In this document: positions 8,292 through 17,036 of the stretch, in pieces
How the letters are laid out: each line of letters begins with the position of its first letter
Position numbering within the stretch: the stretch's first letter is position 1
Source of the DNA: JAMXLO01 sp037201625
GTDB lineage: Bacteria > Pseudomonadota > Alphaproteobacteria > Acetobacterales > Acetobacteraceae
Direction of reading: 5' to 3'
DNA length: 64,000 nt
NCBI GenBank assembly: GCA_037201625.1
Contig: JBBCGR010000003.1
Location: forward strand, 2,232,001-2,296,000
Made by a program: the position numbers and the translations under genes
The notes under the pieces: model-generated
Told to the model about the DNA's origin: nothing
The model's database searches: none
What the model saw: only the letters and a program-made list of their open reading frames with translations

Positions 8292-10060
8292 TGGCCGACC
8301 GCCTGCGGTTCCGCCTGTTCCGAATCGGCCGGTGGCGGCAGGGCGGCGAGGTCGTTGCGCGCCTCCTGGAGCCCCTGCGCCAAGGCGCGCTCCAGCCAGA
8401 TCCGGGCGCGATCGTAGTCCCGCTCCCCGGCAAGCCCGCGCGCGAGATAGCGGCCGTACATCATCTGGGCATAGGCGTGTCCACCCTCGGCCGCCGCGCG
8501 GAACCAGCGCTGCGCCGTGGGACGATCGGTGGGCACCTCGTGGCCGCCGCCATGCATCGCGCCCATGGCGAACATGGCACCGACATGGCCGCGCTGCGCC
8601 GCCTTCTCGAACAGGACCAGCGCCGCGGGATGGTCCTTCGGCCCGCCGCGCCCGGTCAGCATCAGTTCGGCGAGCAGGATCTCGGCCTCCACCATGCCGA
8701 CATCGGCGGCCCGCGTGATCCAGGCGCGTCCCTCCTCGGGGTTCGCGTCCAGGCCGCGGCCTTCGACCAGCATGCGGCCGTACCAGTATTGCGCGTTCAC
8801 CACACCGTCGGCGGCACGGCGCAGCCACTCCGCGGCCTTCCTGTCATCGCGCTCGACGCCCACGCCCTCGGCCAGGCACACGCCGAAGTTGAAAGCCGCC
8901 ACCAGATCGCCGGACGCTGCCGCCTGCTCGAACCACTCGCGCGTACGGACGGCATCGGCGTTGTCGCCCTCGCCCTTCAGCAGCAGGTTGGCGAGGTCCA
9001 CCCGCGCGGTACCGTCCCCGGCCTCGGCCGAGAGCCGGAACCAGCGCGCCGCCTCATCGGCATCGCGCGGCACGCCGGCGCCGGTCAGATGCAGCATGCC
9101 CAGCGCCCGGGCACCGCCGCGATGGCCGGCTTCGGCGGCGCGGCGGAACCACATCGCGGCCTCGGCGTAGTTCGGCGGCAGCTTGCCGCCGCGCGCGTAA
9201 AGATCGCCGACCACCGCCGCCGCCTCGGGATCGCCGGCGAGCGCGGCGCGGCGCAGCCAGGATTCGCCTTCCACCTGATTGGCCGGAACCGTCTGGCCTT
9301 CCATCAGGGCCAGGCCCCAGCGCGCCTGACTCGGCCGATTGCCCTTCTCGGCCGCCTGGCGGAACAACTGCACCGCGGCGGCGCGGTCCGCCGGCATGGC
9401 CATGCCGCGCTCGGTCATCAGCGCGAGCAGATACAGCGCGGTCGGCAATCCCGCATCCGCCGCTCGCCGCAGGTTCTCGGCCACCTTGGCCTGCTGTTCG
9501 GGCTCGGTGGCGGTGCGCGCGAGCGACAGGGCGTAGCCCAGTTCGCCCTGCGGACGGCCGGCGGCGGCTGATCGCTCATACCAGATGTGGGCCTGGTCGA
9601 GGTCGCGCACCTCCTCCGGGCCGGAGGTCAGGATATAGGCCAGTACCGCCTGGCCGTCCGCCGAGCCTCCTTCGGCCGCCTTGCGCGCCCAGCGCAGACT
9701 GGTCTCGAAATCCGGCTCGGTGACCGCGGTCGAGGCGAACAGGCCTGGCGTCGGGCCGGTGTCGACCGTCGACAGCAGGCCATGGATCGCGAGCGTGGCA
9801 AGCTGTGCCTGGGCGTCGACATAGCCCTGGTTGGCAGCACGCTCCAGCCAGCGCGCGCCCTCGGCCCGGCTGGGCGGCACCCCGCTGCCTTCCAGGTAGC
9901 AGCGGCCGACGCGATACTCGGCTTCCGCGATGCCGGCGCGCGCGGCGCGGGTCAGCAGGGGGAAGGCCTGCTTGACGCGCCCCTGTTCGGTCAGCCGCAC
10001 CGCCCGCCGCAACGCGGCACCGGCGGAGAACGGCGCTAGCAGCCGGTCTGTCCAGGACAT
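8288..10060 (-). CDS. Sel1-repeat (SLR) protein
   Basis: 590 residues made almost wholly of about a dozen Sel1-like repeats of 35-37 residues, for example EAARWFRLSAEAGDGTARVD and KAAEWLRRAADGVVNAQYWY. There is no signal peptide (MSWTDRLLAPFSAGAALRR), so a cytosolic scaffold is likely. Sel1 solenoids usually mediate protein-protein contacts. I start at ATG 10060, four bases after the HlyD stop; an upstream in-frame start would overlap that gene and adds Arg/Cys-rich sequence without similarity. It lies between the transporter genes and the glycosyltransferases, and could link the secretion machinery to glycosylation, which is inference. Confidence 0.92.
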   Translation of the reverse strand: MSWTDRLLAPFSAGAALRRAVRLTEQGRVKQAFPLLTRAARAGIAEAEYRVGRCYLEGSGVPPSRAEGARWLERAANQGYVDAQAQLATLAIHGLLSTVDTGPTPGLFASTAVTEPDFETSLRWARKAAEGGSADGQAVLAYILTSGPEEVRDLDQAHIWYERSAAAGRPQGELGYALSLARTATEPEQQAKVAENLRRAADAGLPTALYLLALMTERGMAMPADRAAAVQLFRQAAEKGNRPSQARWGLALMEGQTVPANQVEGESWLRRAALAGDPEAAAVVGDLYARGGKLPPNYAEAAMWFRRAAEAGHRGGARALGMLHLTGAGVPRDADEAARWFRLSAEAGDGTARVDLANLLLKGEGDNADAVRTREWFEQAAASGDLVAAFNFGVCLAEGVGVERDDRKAAEWLRRAADGVVNAQYWYGRMLVEGRGLDANPEEGRAWITRAADVGMVEAEILLAELMLTGRGGPKDHPAALVLFEKAAQRGHVGAMFAMGAMHGGGHEVPTDRPTAQRWFRAAAEGGHAYAQMMYGRYLARGLAGERDYDRARIWLERALAQGLQEARNDLAALPPPADSEQAEPQAVGH

Positions 10061-10064
10061 GACG

Positions 10065-11474
10065 CTACGGCTCGCGCATGCCCTCGTGCGCGACCGGCAG
10101 CACACGGCCCAGCAGATAGGTAAGCACGGTCCGCTTCCCGACCTTGATGTCCGCCGTCACCGGCATACCCGGCATCAGACGGAAATTGGGTGGCGTGCCG
10201 TGCAGGTCGACCCGATTGATCTCGACCCTGGCACGATAATAGGACTCGCCGCCGTTGCTCGGCATCGGCACCGCACCGGTCGGATTGCGCTGCTCGTCCA
10301 TCGCCGTGAAGCTGTCCGCGCTGATCGTCCGCACCGTCCCGTAGCCCATCCCGTACTGGATGAACGGGAACGTATCGAACTTGATCGCGACCTCGTCGCC
10401 GACATGGACGAACCCATCGTCGCGACCCGCGATATTCGCCTCGATCTCCAACGGCGCATCCGCCGGTACCAGGGTGATGAACTGCTGGCCCGATTGCAGC
10501 ACCGAGCCCACCGACACCTTGGCAACCGTCAGCACCGTCCCGTCGCGTTCCGCGCGCAGTTCGACCAACTGCCGGCGAAGCTGTGCCTTGTTCAGCGATT
10601 CACGGGCGTCCGACAGCTTGCCCGTGGCATCCGAGAGCTTCTCCGAGACATCGGCATGCCATGACTGCACGTAACCGTCCCGCTCCGCCATCATTGCCGC
10701 GAGGTCGCGCTGCAGGCTCGACGAGGTCTCCTCCGAGCTGCGCAGGTAGCGCTCCATTTCGGTGCGGTTGTCCGTCGCTGCCAACGTGTTCAGCTTGCTG
10801 CCCACCTGGAGCCTCTCCAGGTCGCGCCGCATCTGTTCGACATTGGTCGCGACCACGAGGCGGCTGCGATAGGCGGCCGCGTCGGAGTTTGCCCGCGCGA
10901 TACCCGAAACGATACCATTGATCTTCTGGGCGTAGTTCTCGATCTTGAAGCGGTACTCCGCCTGCCGCTGGCCGTAGATCGCCGCCTGCAAGGACAGATT
11001 CGGATCGAGCCCGGTATAGGTGAACGGCTGCCCGCCGGCCTCCGCTTGCAGCCGCGAGACTTGCGCCTGCAGCGTGGACACCTGGGCGGCCAGCGCACCC
11101 ACATCGGCCGCCGCGAAGGTGGGATCCAGCCGCGCCAGCACCTGGCCGGCGCGCACCGATTCACCCTCCCGCACGTCGATCGACCGGACGATCGCGGCCT
11201 CCAGCGGCTGCAGCACCATGGTCGCCGCACGCGATACGACGCGGCCCTGCGCGACCACCACGCGATCGACGGGGATCAGCCCCATGGCCATCACCAGGAC
11301 AGCCAGCATCGAGACGACGATCCAGACGATGCCACGCGCCAGCAGCGGCACCGGCGCCGACGTGATGGTCGTGGAGGGCAACTGGAATTCGAGGATGGCC
11401 GGGAGCGTTGGATCGCCCCGGTCATCGACGACGGTGCTAATCGCCTTGGACGAGGGTCGGGGCGAGAGCTGCAT
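10065..11474 (-). CDS. Type I secretion periplasmic adaptor (HlyD family)
   Basis: Membrane-fusion protein linking the inner-membrane ABC exporter to an outer-membrane channel. 469 residues from ATG 11474, which has AAGG upstream; an earlier in-frame start at 11546 would overlap the ABC gene by 110 bases. One membrane segment (WIVVSMLAVLVMAMGLI) follows a short cytosolic tail. Next come the lipoyl/barrel half-motif (RSIDVREGESVRAGQVLARL), a long coiled coil of about 190 residues, the second half (AERDGTVLTVAKVSVGSVLQ), and the HlyD C-terminal signature (FRLMPGMPVTADIKVGKRTV LTY). The gene overlaps the transporter gene by 38 bases. No TolC-like gene is in the window. Confidence 0.93.
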   Translation of the reverse strand: MQLSPRPSSKAISTVVDDRGDPTLPAILEFQLPSTTITSAPVPLLARGIVWIVVSMLAVLVMAMGLIPVDRVVVAQGRVVSRAATMVLQPLEAAIVRSIDVREGESVRAGQVLARLDPTFAAADVGALAAQVSTLQAQVSRLQAEAGGQPFTYTGLDPNLSLQAAIYGQRQAEYRFKIENYAQKINGIVSGIARANSDAAAYRSRLVVATNVEQMRRDLERLQVGSKLNTLAATDNRTEMERYLRSSEETSSSLQRDLAAMMAERDGYVQSWHADVSEKLSDATGKLSDARESLNKAQLRRQLVELRAERDGTVLTVAKVSVGSVLQSGQQFITLVPADAPLEIEANIAGRDDGFVHVGDEVAIKFDTFPFIQYGMGYGTVRTISADSFTAMDEQRNPTGAVPMPSNGGESYYRARVEINRVDLHGTPPNFRLMPGMPVTADIKVGKRTVLTYLLGRVLPVAHEGMREP

Positions 11475-13728
11475 GGCGGGGACCTTGACTGTCGAGGTGA
11501 CGGTTCTGCTGTGCCCATAGCTGGCGATAGACGACACAGCGCTCAAGCAGGGTGCGGTGCGGCGCGATGTCCATCACCTTGCCCTTCTCCAGCACCAGGA
11601 TCTGGTCGCACTCGGTCAGCGAGGACAGCCGGTGCGACACGATGACCATTGTTCGGCCGCGCGCTATGCGCAGCAGGTTGGCATTGACCAGCGCCTCGCT
11701 CTCCGGATCCAGCGCACTGGTGGCCTCATCCAGGATCAGGATGCGCGGGTCGCAGATCAGCGCCCGGGCAATCGCCAGCCGCTGCTTCTGGCCACCCGAC
11801 AGGTTGGGCGAGCCTTCCTCGATATAGGTCTCGTAACCGTTCGGCATGCGCTCGATGAATTCTTCCGCGCCGGCCAGCCGCGCCGCACGCACCACATCCT
11901 CGAGCGTCAGGCCGGGACGGCCAGCCAGGATGTTGTCGCGGATCGAGCCGCGGAACAGGAAGTTGTCCTGCAGCACCACACCGAAGCTCTGCCGCAGGTG
12001 GCGCAGGTTGATCTCGCGCAGATCGATCCCGTCGATCTTCACGAAGCCCGAGTATTCACGGTTGATGCCCTGGAGCAGCCGGGTGATGGTCGACTTGCCC
12101 GATCCGGACCGCCCCACCACGCCCAGCATCGTGCCGGCCGGAACCGAAAAGCCGATCCGATCCAGCGCCGGCAGCTTCGTTCCGGGATACGTGAACGTCA
12201 CGTCGTCGAATCTGATCTCGCCGCCGAAGCGCGGACGCAATCCGCCGGAGGCCGCGTCGACCTCCAGCGGCCGGTTCAGGACCGACGCGGTCTCCCCGAC
12301 CGAGGAGGCAACGTCCTGGTATTCCTCGGTCAGCCGCGCCAACGCCACCAGCGGCTGCGCCACCCGCTGCGACAGCATCATGAAGGCGAACAGCGCACCG
12401 GCGCCCGCGCCGCTCGAATCCGACAGCGCCCAGTAGACGCCGACCAGGATCACGCCCATCCACATGAAGCGTTCGATCGGCGTCACCAGGGTCTGCGGCC
12501 AGTTGCTCAGCCTGCCGTAGGCCAGCCGCCACTTGCCCGCCTCGGCGATCCGCTCGTCCCATAGCGCCTTGCGCTGCGGCTCGATCGCCAGCGACTTCAC
12601 TGTCCGCACACCGAATACGGTCTCGCCCAGGGCAGCCTGCTTGGCGGTCTCCGCCGCAACGACCCGGCCGAACAGCGCGCTCATGGGTCGCAGGAACGCC
12701 ATGATGATCATGGCGATCAGGCAGGCGCAGGCAACGACAACCCATGCCAGGGAGGCCTGCAGCCAGAACAGGAACGGCAGCAGAACACACAGCGTCATGA
12801 GGTCCAGGAACGCCGACAGCATCCGCCCGGTGATGAACTCGCGCACCCGATGGATCTGGCTGATCTTGTACATCGTCTCGCCGGCTGGGTGGCGCTCGAA
12901 GTAGTCGAGCGGCAGCCGCAGCAGCCGATTGAACACGTGCAGGTTCAGCCTGGCATCGATCCGGGTGCCGACGACCAGCACGATAAGCCGGCGCGCATGG
13001 CCGAGCAGCGTTTCGTAGATGATCGCGACGGCAACCAATGCAGCGATCAGCGTCAGGGTCGAGTACGAATTATGCGTCAGAACCTTGTCGATGACCGTCA
13101 TGATCAGGAACGGCGGGAAGACGGTCAGGAGGCTCAGCGCGAGCGACGCGAAACCGATCTCGCGTAGCGACCGCTTCTCCTGCATCACCAGGCTGACCAG
13201 CCAGCGGAACGAGAACGGCGCATCGTTCTCGGCATAGCCGCGGCTCGCGCGCACCAGCACCGCTTCGCCGTTCCACACTTCGCTGAGCCGCAACTCGTCG
13301 ACCGGCACCGGCGCATCGGCCGCAGGACTGGCCGGATCCTTGACGAACACAACCTTGTGTTCCGCATTGATCCCGGTCAGCAGTCCGGCCGTGCCGTCGT
13401 TGAACAGCAGAACCACCGGGCCGGTGTTGTGGAACCGCATCAGGTGGCGCCAGCGCAGCCGGACGGCGCGCGACCACATGCCCGCGCTCTGTGCCCAGGT
13501 CGACAGCGACGCGGCCGACGGCGAGGTGTCACCGGCCGCACCGCGGAATTCGTTGGGGTCGAGTTCGATGCCGTGATAGCGGCCGGCATTGATCATCGCG
13601 ACCAGCCGTGGGTTTATCGGCTGCGGCTCCGCCAGCTCGAGATGGGTCGGCGGCCGCGCACCAGCGCCCCCCGCGGACTGAGGACCCTGCCCCGGTGTAC
13701 CGGAGGTGTGTCCGTCATTTATATCCAC
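11437..13728 (-). CDS. Type I secretion ABC transporter (HlyB-like)
   Basis: 763-residue fused membrane/ATPase exporter. Residues 70-150 resemble a C39 peptidase-like domain (GPVVLLFNDGTAGLLTGINA) but no Cys is visible at the catalytic place, so it is probably the non-cleaving type that binds unfolded substrate. The membrane domain (about 170-460) includes FPPFLIMTVIDKVLTHNS and LLRLPLDYFERHPAGET, both typical of this family. The ATPase domain has Walker A GRSGSGKST (about residue 540), signature LSGGQKQR, Walker B RILILDEATSALD and the H-loop VSHRLS. The GTG start at 13728 follows a strong GGAGGA. First gene of the operon. The secreted substrate is not identifiable here: no RTX-repeat or double-Gly leader protein is seen. 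Confidence 0.95.
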   Translation of the reverse strand: MDINDGHTSGTPGQGPQSAGGAGARPPTHLELAEPQPINPRLVAMINAGRYHGIELDPNEFRGAAGDTSPSAASLSTWAQSAGMWSRAVRLRWRHLMRFHNTGPVVLLFNDGTAGLLTGINAEHKVVFVKDPASPAADAPVPVDELRLSEVWNGEAVLVRASRGYAENDAPFSFRWLVSLVMQEKRSLREIGFASLALSLLTVFPPFLIMTVIDKVLTHNSYSTLTLIAALVAVAIIYETLLGHARRLIVLVVGTRIDARLNLHVFNRLLRLPLDYFERHPAGETMYKISQIHRVREFITGRMLSAFLDLMTLCVLLPFLFWLQASLAWVVVACACLIAMIIMAFLRPMSALFGRVVAAETAKQAALGETVFGVRTVKSLAIEPQRKALWDERIAEAGKWRLAYGRLSNWPQTLVTPIERFMWMGVILVGVYWALSDSSGAGAGALFAFMMLSQRVAQPLVALARLTEEYQDVASSVGETASVLNRPLEVDAASGGLRPRFGGEIRFDDVTFTYPGTKLPALDRIGFSVPAGTMLGVVGRSGSGKSTITRLLQGINREYSGFVKIDGIDLREINLRHLRQSFGVVLQDNFLFRGSIRDNILAGRPGLTLEDVVRAARLAGAEEFIERMPNGYETYIEEGSPNLSGGQKQRLAIARALICDPRILILDEATSALDPESEALVNANLLRIARGRTMVIVSHRLSSLTECDQILVLEKGKVMDIAPHRTLLERCVVYRQLWAQQNRHLDSQGPRHAALAPTLVQGD

Positions 13729-13734
13729 GCGCAG

Positions 13735-13747
13735 TCCTCCTCGGAGG
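13735..13747 (-). promoter_or_regulatory. Shine-Dalgarno of the exporter gene inside a small hairpin
   Basis: Reading the minus strand, CCTCCGAGGAGG covers the GGAGGA that precedes the GTG at 13728. CCTCC and GGAGG can pair over a 2-base loop, so the ribosome site could be partly masked in the mRNA. The stem is short and the effect is inference. The rest of the divergent gap to the amidase (13748-13975) shows no gene and no convincing promoter. Confidence 0.35.
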
Positions 13748-13975
13748 CATTTTTGATCGCGGGCCTATTGCCCTCATGGCGTGCCGACCTGGATTGAATA
13801 TGTCCGATCGGGCGCCATACGCCGCCGACCGGATCATCGGAGGCGGGAAGCCGTGGGCAGTATGCCCTATTCCGTCTACAACTTGCCAACAAATCCTCGA
13901 TCGGGCGCCGGCGGCCCTGCTCGGGCACGGTTCGACAAGCGGCTTATGACACAGCCGGCAGGCGGGAACAAACAA

Positions 13976-15166
13976 ATGGTGGTTCACGATACCATCGGAG
14001 CCTTCGTGCCAGGCCCGCGCCTCGAGCGCCCGCCCCTCGCCGCCGGCCGGCTGTCCGGCCTCTCCTTCGCCGTGAAGGACCTGTTCGACGTCGCCGGAAG
14101 CCTGACCACCTACGGCAACCCCGACTGGGCGAGCACGCATCCGGTCGCCACCGCGACCGCCCCCGTCGTCACGGCCCTGCTGCAGGCCGGCGCCCGGCTG
14201 GCTGGCAAGACGCGCACCGTGGAACTGGCCTACGGCCTCACTGGCGAGAACGTCTGGCACGGCACGCCGCTCAACCCGCGCGCGCCGGACCGCTTCCCCG
14301 GCGGATCGAGTTGCGGCTCCGCCGCCGCCGTCGCCGCCGCCCTGGTCGACTTCGCCCTGGGGTCCGACACCGGCGGCTCGGTGCGCATCCCCGCGAGCTA
14401 TTGCGGCCTGTTCGGCATCCGGCCGAGCCATGGCGCGGTCAGCCTGGCCGGCGCCTGCCCGCTGGCGCCCAGTTTCGATACCTGCGGCTGGTTCACCCGG
14501 GGGGCCGCACTGCTGGCCGGGGTCGGCGAGGTCCTGCTGCCGGGCGGCCGCCAGGCGGTGGACGGCCCTCTGCTGCGGGTCGAGGAGGCCTGGGTCAACG
14601 CGCAGCCTGAGGTCGCCGAGGCGCTGCATCCCGCGCTGGAGCGGTTGGAGCAGTTGCGTGGGAGGGCGGTCGGGATGCGGCTCGCCCCGGAGGGCATCGA
14701 CAGCTTCTACGACCATTTCCGCACGGTGCAGGCGGAGGAGGCCTGGGCCTGTCTCGGCGGCTGGATCGAGGCGGTCAGGCCACGCTTCGGACCCGGCGTG
14801 CGCGAGCGCTTCGCGGCGGCACGCACCACCGATTCGGCCGTGGCCGGGCCCGGGCGCGGATTCCGGCGCGTCCTGCAGGGACGCATCCGCCCTTTGCTCG
14901 CCGGTGGCGCCGTCCTGATCTTCCCGACCAGCCCCTGCCCCGCGCCGCTGCTCTCGGCGAGCCTGGAGGAACAGGACGCGGTGCGCCAGGCGACGATCGG
15001 CGTCACGGCGATCGCCGGCTTCTGCGGCCTGCCGGAGGTGACGCTGCCCGTCGGGACGGTAGACGGCGTGCCGGTCGGCCTGTCATTGGTCGCCGGTCCG
15101 GGGTTGGACCGCGGCCTGCTCGCGTTTGCCTGCGACGCGGCAGCCGTGCTTGGACTCCCGGTCTGA
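13976..15166 (+). CDS. Amidase-signature family hydrolase
   Basis: Hydrolyses an amide bond; 396 residues, cytosolic, somewhat short for the family (450-500). The Ser-cisSer-Lys triad is visible: Lys in SFAVKDLFDVAG, cis-Ser in FPGGSSCGSAAAVAAAL, nucleophile Ser in GSDTGGSVRIPAS. PTSPCPAPLL and GFCGLPEVTLPVG are also family-typical. I prefer ATG 13976 (MVVHDTIGAFVPGP); ATG 13946 is an alternative. Substrate cannot be assigned; it lacks GatB/GatC partners, so it is probably not the GatCAB subunit. The acetyltransferase gene follows after 18 bases. Confidence 0.92.
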   Translation: MVVHDTIGAFVPGPRLERPPLAAGRLSGLSFAVKDLFDVAGSLTTYGNPDWASTHPVATATAPVVTALLQAGARLAGKTRTVELAYGLTGENVWHGTPLNPRAPDRFPGGSSCGSAAAVAAALVDFALGSDTGGSVRIPASYCGLFGIRPSHGAVSLAGACPLAPSFDTCGWFTRGAALLAGVGEVLLPGGRQAVDGPLLRVEEAWVNAQPEVAEALHPALERLEQLRGRAVGMRLAPEGIDSFYDHFRTVQAEEAWACLGGWIEAVRPRFGPGVRERFAAARTTDSAVAGPGRGFRRVLQGRIRPLLAGGAVLIFPTSPCPAPLLSASLEEQDAVRQATIGVTAIAGFCGLPEVTLPVGTVDGVPVGLSLVAGPGLDRGLLAFACDAAAVLGLPV

Positions 15167-15184
15167 GCGGAAAGCAGAGGCGCC

Positions 15185-15700
15185 ATGCAGATCCGGGCGG
15201 CAAACGAGGCAGACATCCCCGAGATCCAGTCGATCTATGCCCACCACGTGCTGACCGGCATCGGCACGTTCGAGGAGGAACCGCCGTCGGTCGAGGAGAT
15301 GGCCGCGAGGTTCGCCAAGGTGGTCGGGCACGGCTGGTCCTGGCTGGTCGCGACCGACGCGACGGGCGTGCTGGGCTACGCCTATTTCACCCAGTTCCGC
15401 GACCGCACCGCCTACCGGTTCTGCGTCGAGGACAGTGTCTATGTGCGCGAGGATGTGCGTGGGCAGGGCGTGGGCAAGGCGCTGGTGGCACGCCTGATCG
15501 ACGATGCGACCCGCCACGGCATGCGGCAGATGATCGCGGTGATCGGCGATTCCGAGAACACCGGATCGATCGGCGTGCATGCCAGCCTGGGATTCCATAT
15601 GATCGGCACGCTGCGCGCGGTCGGGCTGAAGTTCGGCCGCTGGGTGGACGTCGTGTCGATGCAGCGGCCGCTCGGTCGGGGTGACGCGGATATCCCATAG
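15185..15700 (+). CDS. GNAT acetyltransferase, phosphinothricin/methionine-sulfone type
   Basis: Acetyl-CoA-dependent N-acetyltransferase of 171 residues. IRAANEADIPEIQSIYAHHV and GIGTFEEEPPSVEEM at the N-terminus, the CoA-binding VREDVRGQGVGKALVARLID, and SIGVHASLGFHMIGTLRAVG near the end are characteristic of the PAT/MnaT (YncA) group, which acetylates glutamate-like analogues such as methionine sulfone or phosphinothricin. The substrate here is inferred from family only. It follows the amidase by 18 bases and overlaps the permease gene by 20, consistent with one transcript. Confidence 0.9.
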   Translation: MQIRAANEADIPEIQSIYAHHVLTGIGTFEEEPPSVEEMAARFAKVVGHGWSWLVATDATGVLGYAYFTQFRDRTAYRFCVEDSVYVREDVRGQGVGKALVARLIDDATRHGMRQMIAVIGDSENTGSIGVHASLGFHMIGTLRAVGLKFGRWVDVVSMQRPLGRGDADIP

Positions 15701-16967
15701 GTCCACCGCCCCAGGAGAATCGACCGCGACCGGCCCGGCACTGTGGCTGATGGCGGCCTATGGCGTGGTCGCGGGCCTGCCGCTGCCGCTGTCGGGCTTC
15801 ACCTTCCGGCTCTGGCTGTCCGAGGGTGGCGTGCCGCTCGCCGTGATCGGCCTCACGGCGAATATCAGCCTGGCCTATTCGCTGAAATTCCTGTGGGCGC
15901 CGGTGCTCGACAACGCCGCCGCGCCCGGCCCGCTGCGCCGTCTCGGCCGCCGCCGGGGCTGGCTCGCCGCAATCCAGCCAACGCTCGCCGCCGCCGCCGC
16001 GATGCTGGCCCTGTCGGACCCGGCGCGGCTGCCCTTCCTGTGCCTGGCGCTGGCCGCCCTGGTCGCCTTCCTGTCCGCCAGCCAGGACATCGTGGTCGAT
16101 GCCTGGCGCATCGAGGCGTTCCCGCAGCACCGCCAGGGCGCCGCGATGGCGGCCTATGTCTGGGGCTATCGCGTGGCACTGCTGGTCGCCACCACCGGCG
16201 TCATCTCCGCGGTCGGCACCGTCGGATGGCACACGGCGCTGCTCGGCGTGGCCGCACTGATCGCGCTCGGCCTGCTCATCACCCTGGTCGCGCCAGAACC
16301 TGCGCCGGCCCCTCGCGCCGCCGCGCCGCCCGGCCTCGGCAACCGTCTCGTCCGCGCGGTAATCGAGCCGTTGCGCGACTTCCTGACCCGTCCCGGCGCC
16401 GTGCTGATCCTCGCCTTCGTCGCGCTGTTCAAGCTGGGCGAGGCGATGGCCGGCATCATGACCGCGCCATTCTACCGTGCGCTCGGCTTCTCGCGTGAGG
16501 CGATCGCGGCGAACGGCTGGTTCTCGCTGGGCGGCACGCTCGCCGGCATCGCGCTGGGCGGCTGGCTGGTGGCGCGTCTCGGCACCGGGCGCGCCCTGCT
16601 GTGGACCGGCTGGACGCAGACCGTGGCCATGGGGCTCTACCTGCTGCTCGCCTGGTCGGCCGGCGAACGGCACATCCTCTACCTGACGGTCACCACCGAG
16701 GCGTTCGCCCAGGGTATGGCCGATGCCGCCTTCATCACGTATTTGTCAGGTCTGTGCTCGCGCTCGTTCACCGCCACGCATTACGCACTACTGTCGTCGC
16801 TCGCGGCGATCGCCATCCACACGATCGGCGGGGCGTCCGGGGTATTGGCGGCGCAGGTGGGGTGGGTGTGGTTCTATGCCTTGTGCATGCTGGCCGCGCT
16901 CCCCTCGATGGCGCTGATGCTGGTGCTGCTGCGGCGCTATCCACCGGAGCAGAGCGGTCGCCAGTGA
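15681..16967 (+). CDS. AmpG-like MFS permease
   Basis: 428-residue membrane protein with about 12-14 hydrophobic segments. LPLPLSGFTFRLWLSEGGV, SLAYSLKFLWAPVLDN and SASQDIVVDAWRIE match the AmpG/PAT branch of the major facilitator superfamily; AmpG imports muropeptides for cell-wall recycling. Start is GTG 15681, overlapping the GNAT gene by 20 bases. Transport of muropeptides is plausible but unproven, since the branch also contains acetyl-CoA and siderophore-type carriers. Confidence 0.88.
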   Translation: MTRISHRSTAPGESTATGPALWLMAAYGVVAGLPLPLSGFTFRLWLSEGGVPLAVIGLTANISLAYSLKFLWAPVLDNAAAPGPLRRLGRRRGWLAAIQPTLAAAAAMLALSDPARLPFLCLALAALVAFLSASQDIVVDAWRIEAFPQHRQGAAMAAYVWGYRVALLVATTGVISAVGTVGWHTALLGVAALIALGLLITLVAPEPAPAPRAAAPPGLGNRLVRAVIEPLRDFLTRPGAVLILAFVALFKLGEAMAGIMTAPFYRALGFSREAIAANGWFSLGGTLAGIALGGWLVARLGTGRALLWTGWTQTVAMGLYLLLAWSAGERHILYLTVTTEAFAQGMADAAFITYLSGLCSRSFTATHYALLSSLAAIAIHTIGGASGVLAAQVGWVWFYALCMLAALPSMALMLVLLRRYPPEQSGRQ

Positions 16968-16987
16968 ACCGCCGCTGCATTGAAGCC

Positions 16988-17031
16988 GGGGAGTTGCGGG
17001 CAGGGAGTTGCAGGCAGGGGAGTTGAAGGCA
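16988..17031 (+). repeat. Three tandem ~15-bp repeats in the leader of the adenylating enzyme
   Basis: Units at 16988-17002, 17003-17016 and 17017-17031 follow the pattern GGGGAGTTGmrGGCA, 14-15 bases each with few changes. Every unit carries a GGGAG that resembles a ribosome-binding site; the third unit ends 5 bases before the ATG at 17037. Slippage in the array would change the spacing or number of such sites. That effect is inference. Confidence 0.75.
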
Positions 17032-17036
17032 GGCGC

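Noticed and set aside
14311..14610. Gly/Arg-rich frames within the amidase and similar repeats elsewhere
   Set aside because: GC-rich shadow frames, no domain or ribosome site.
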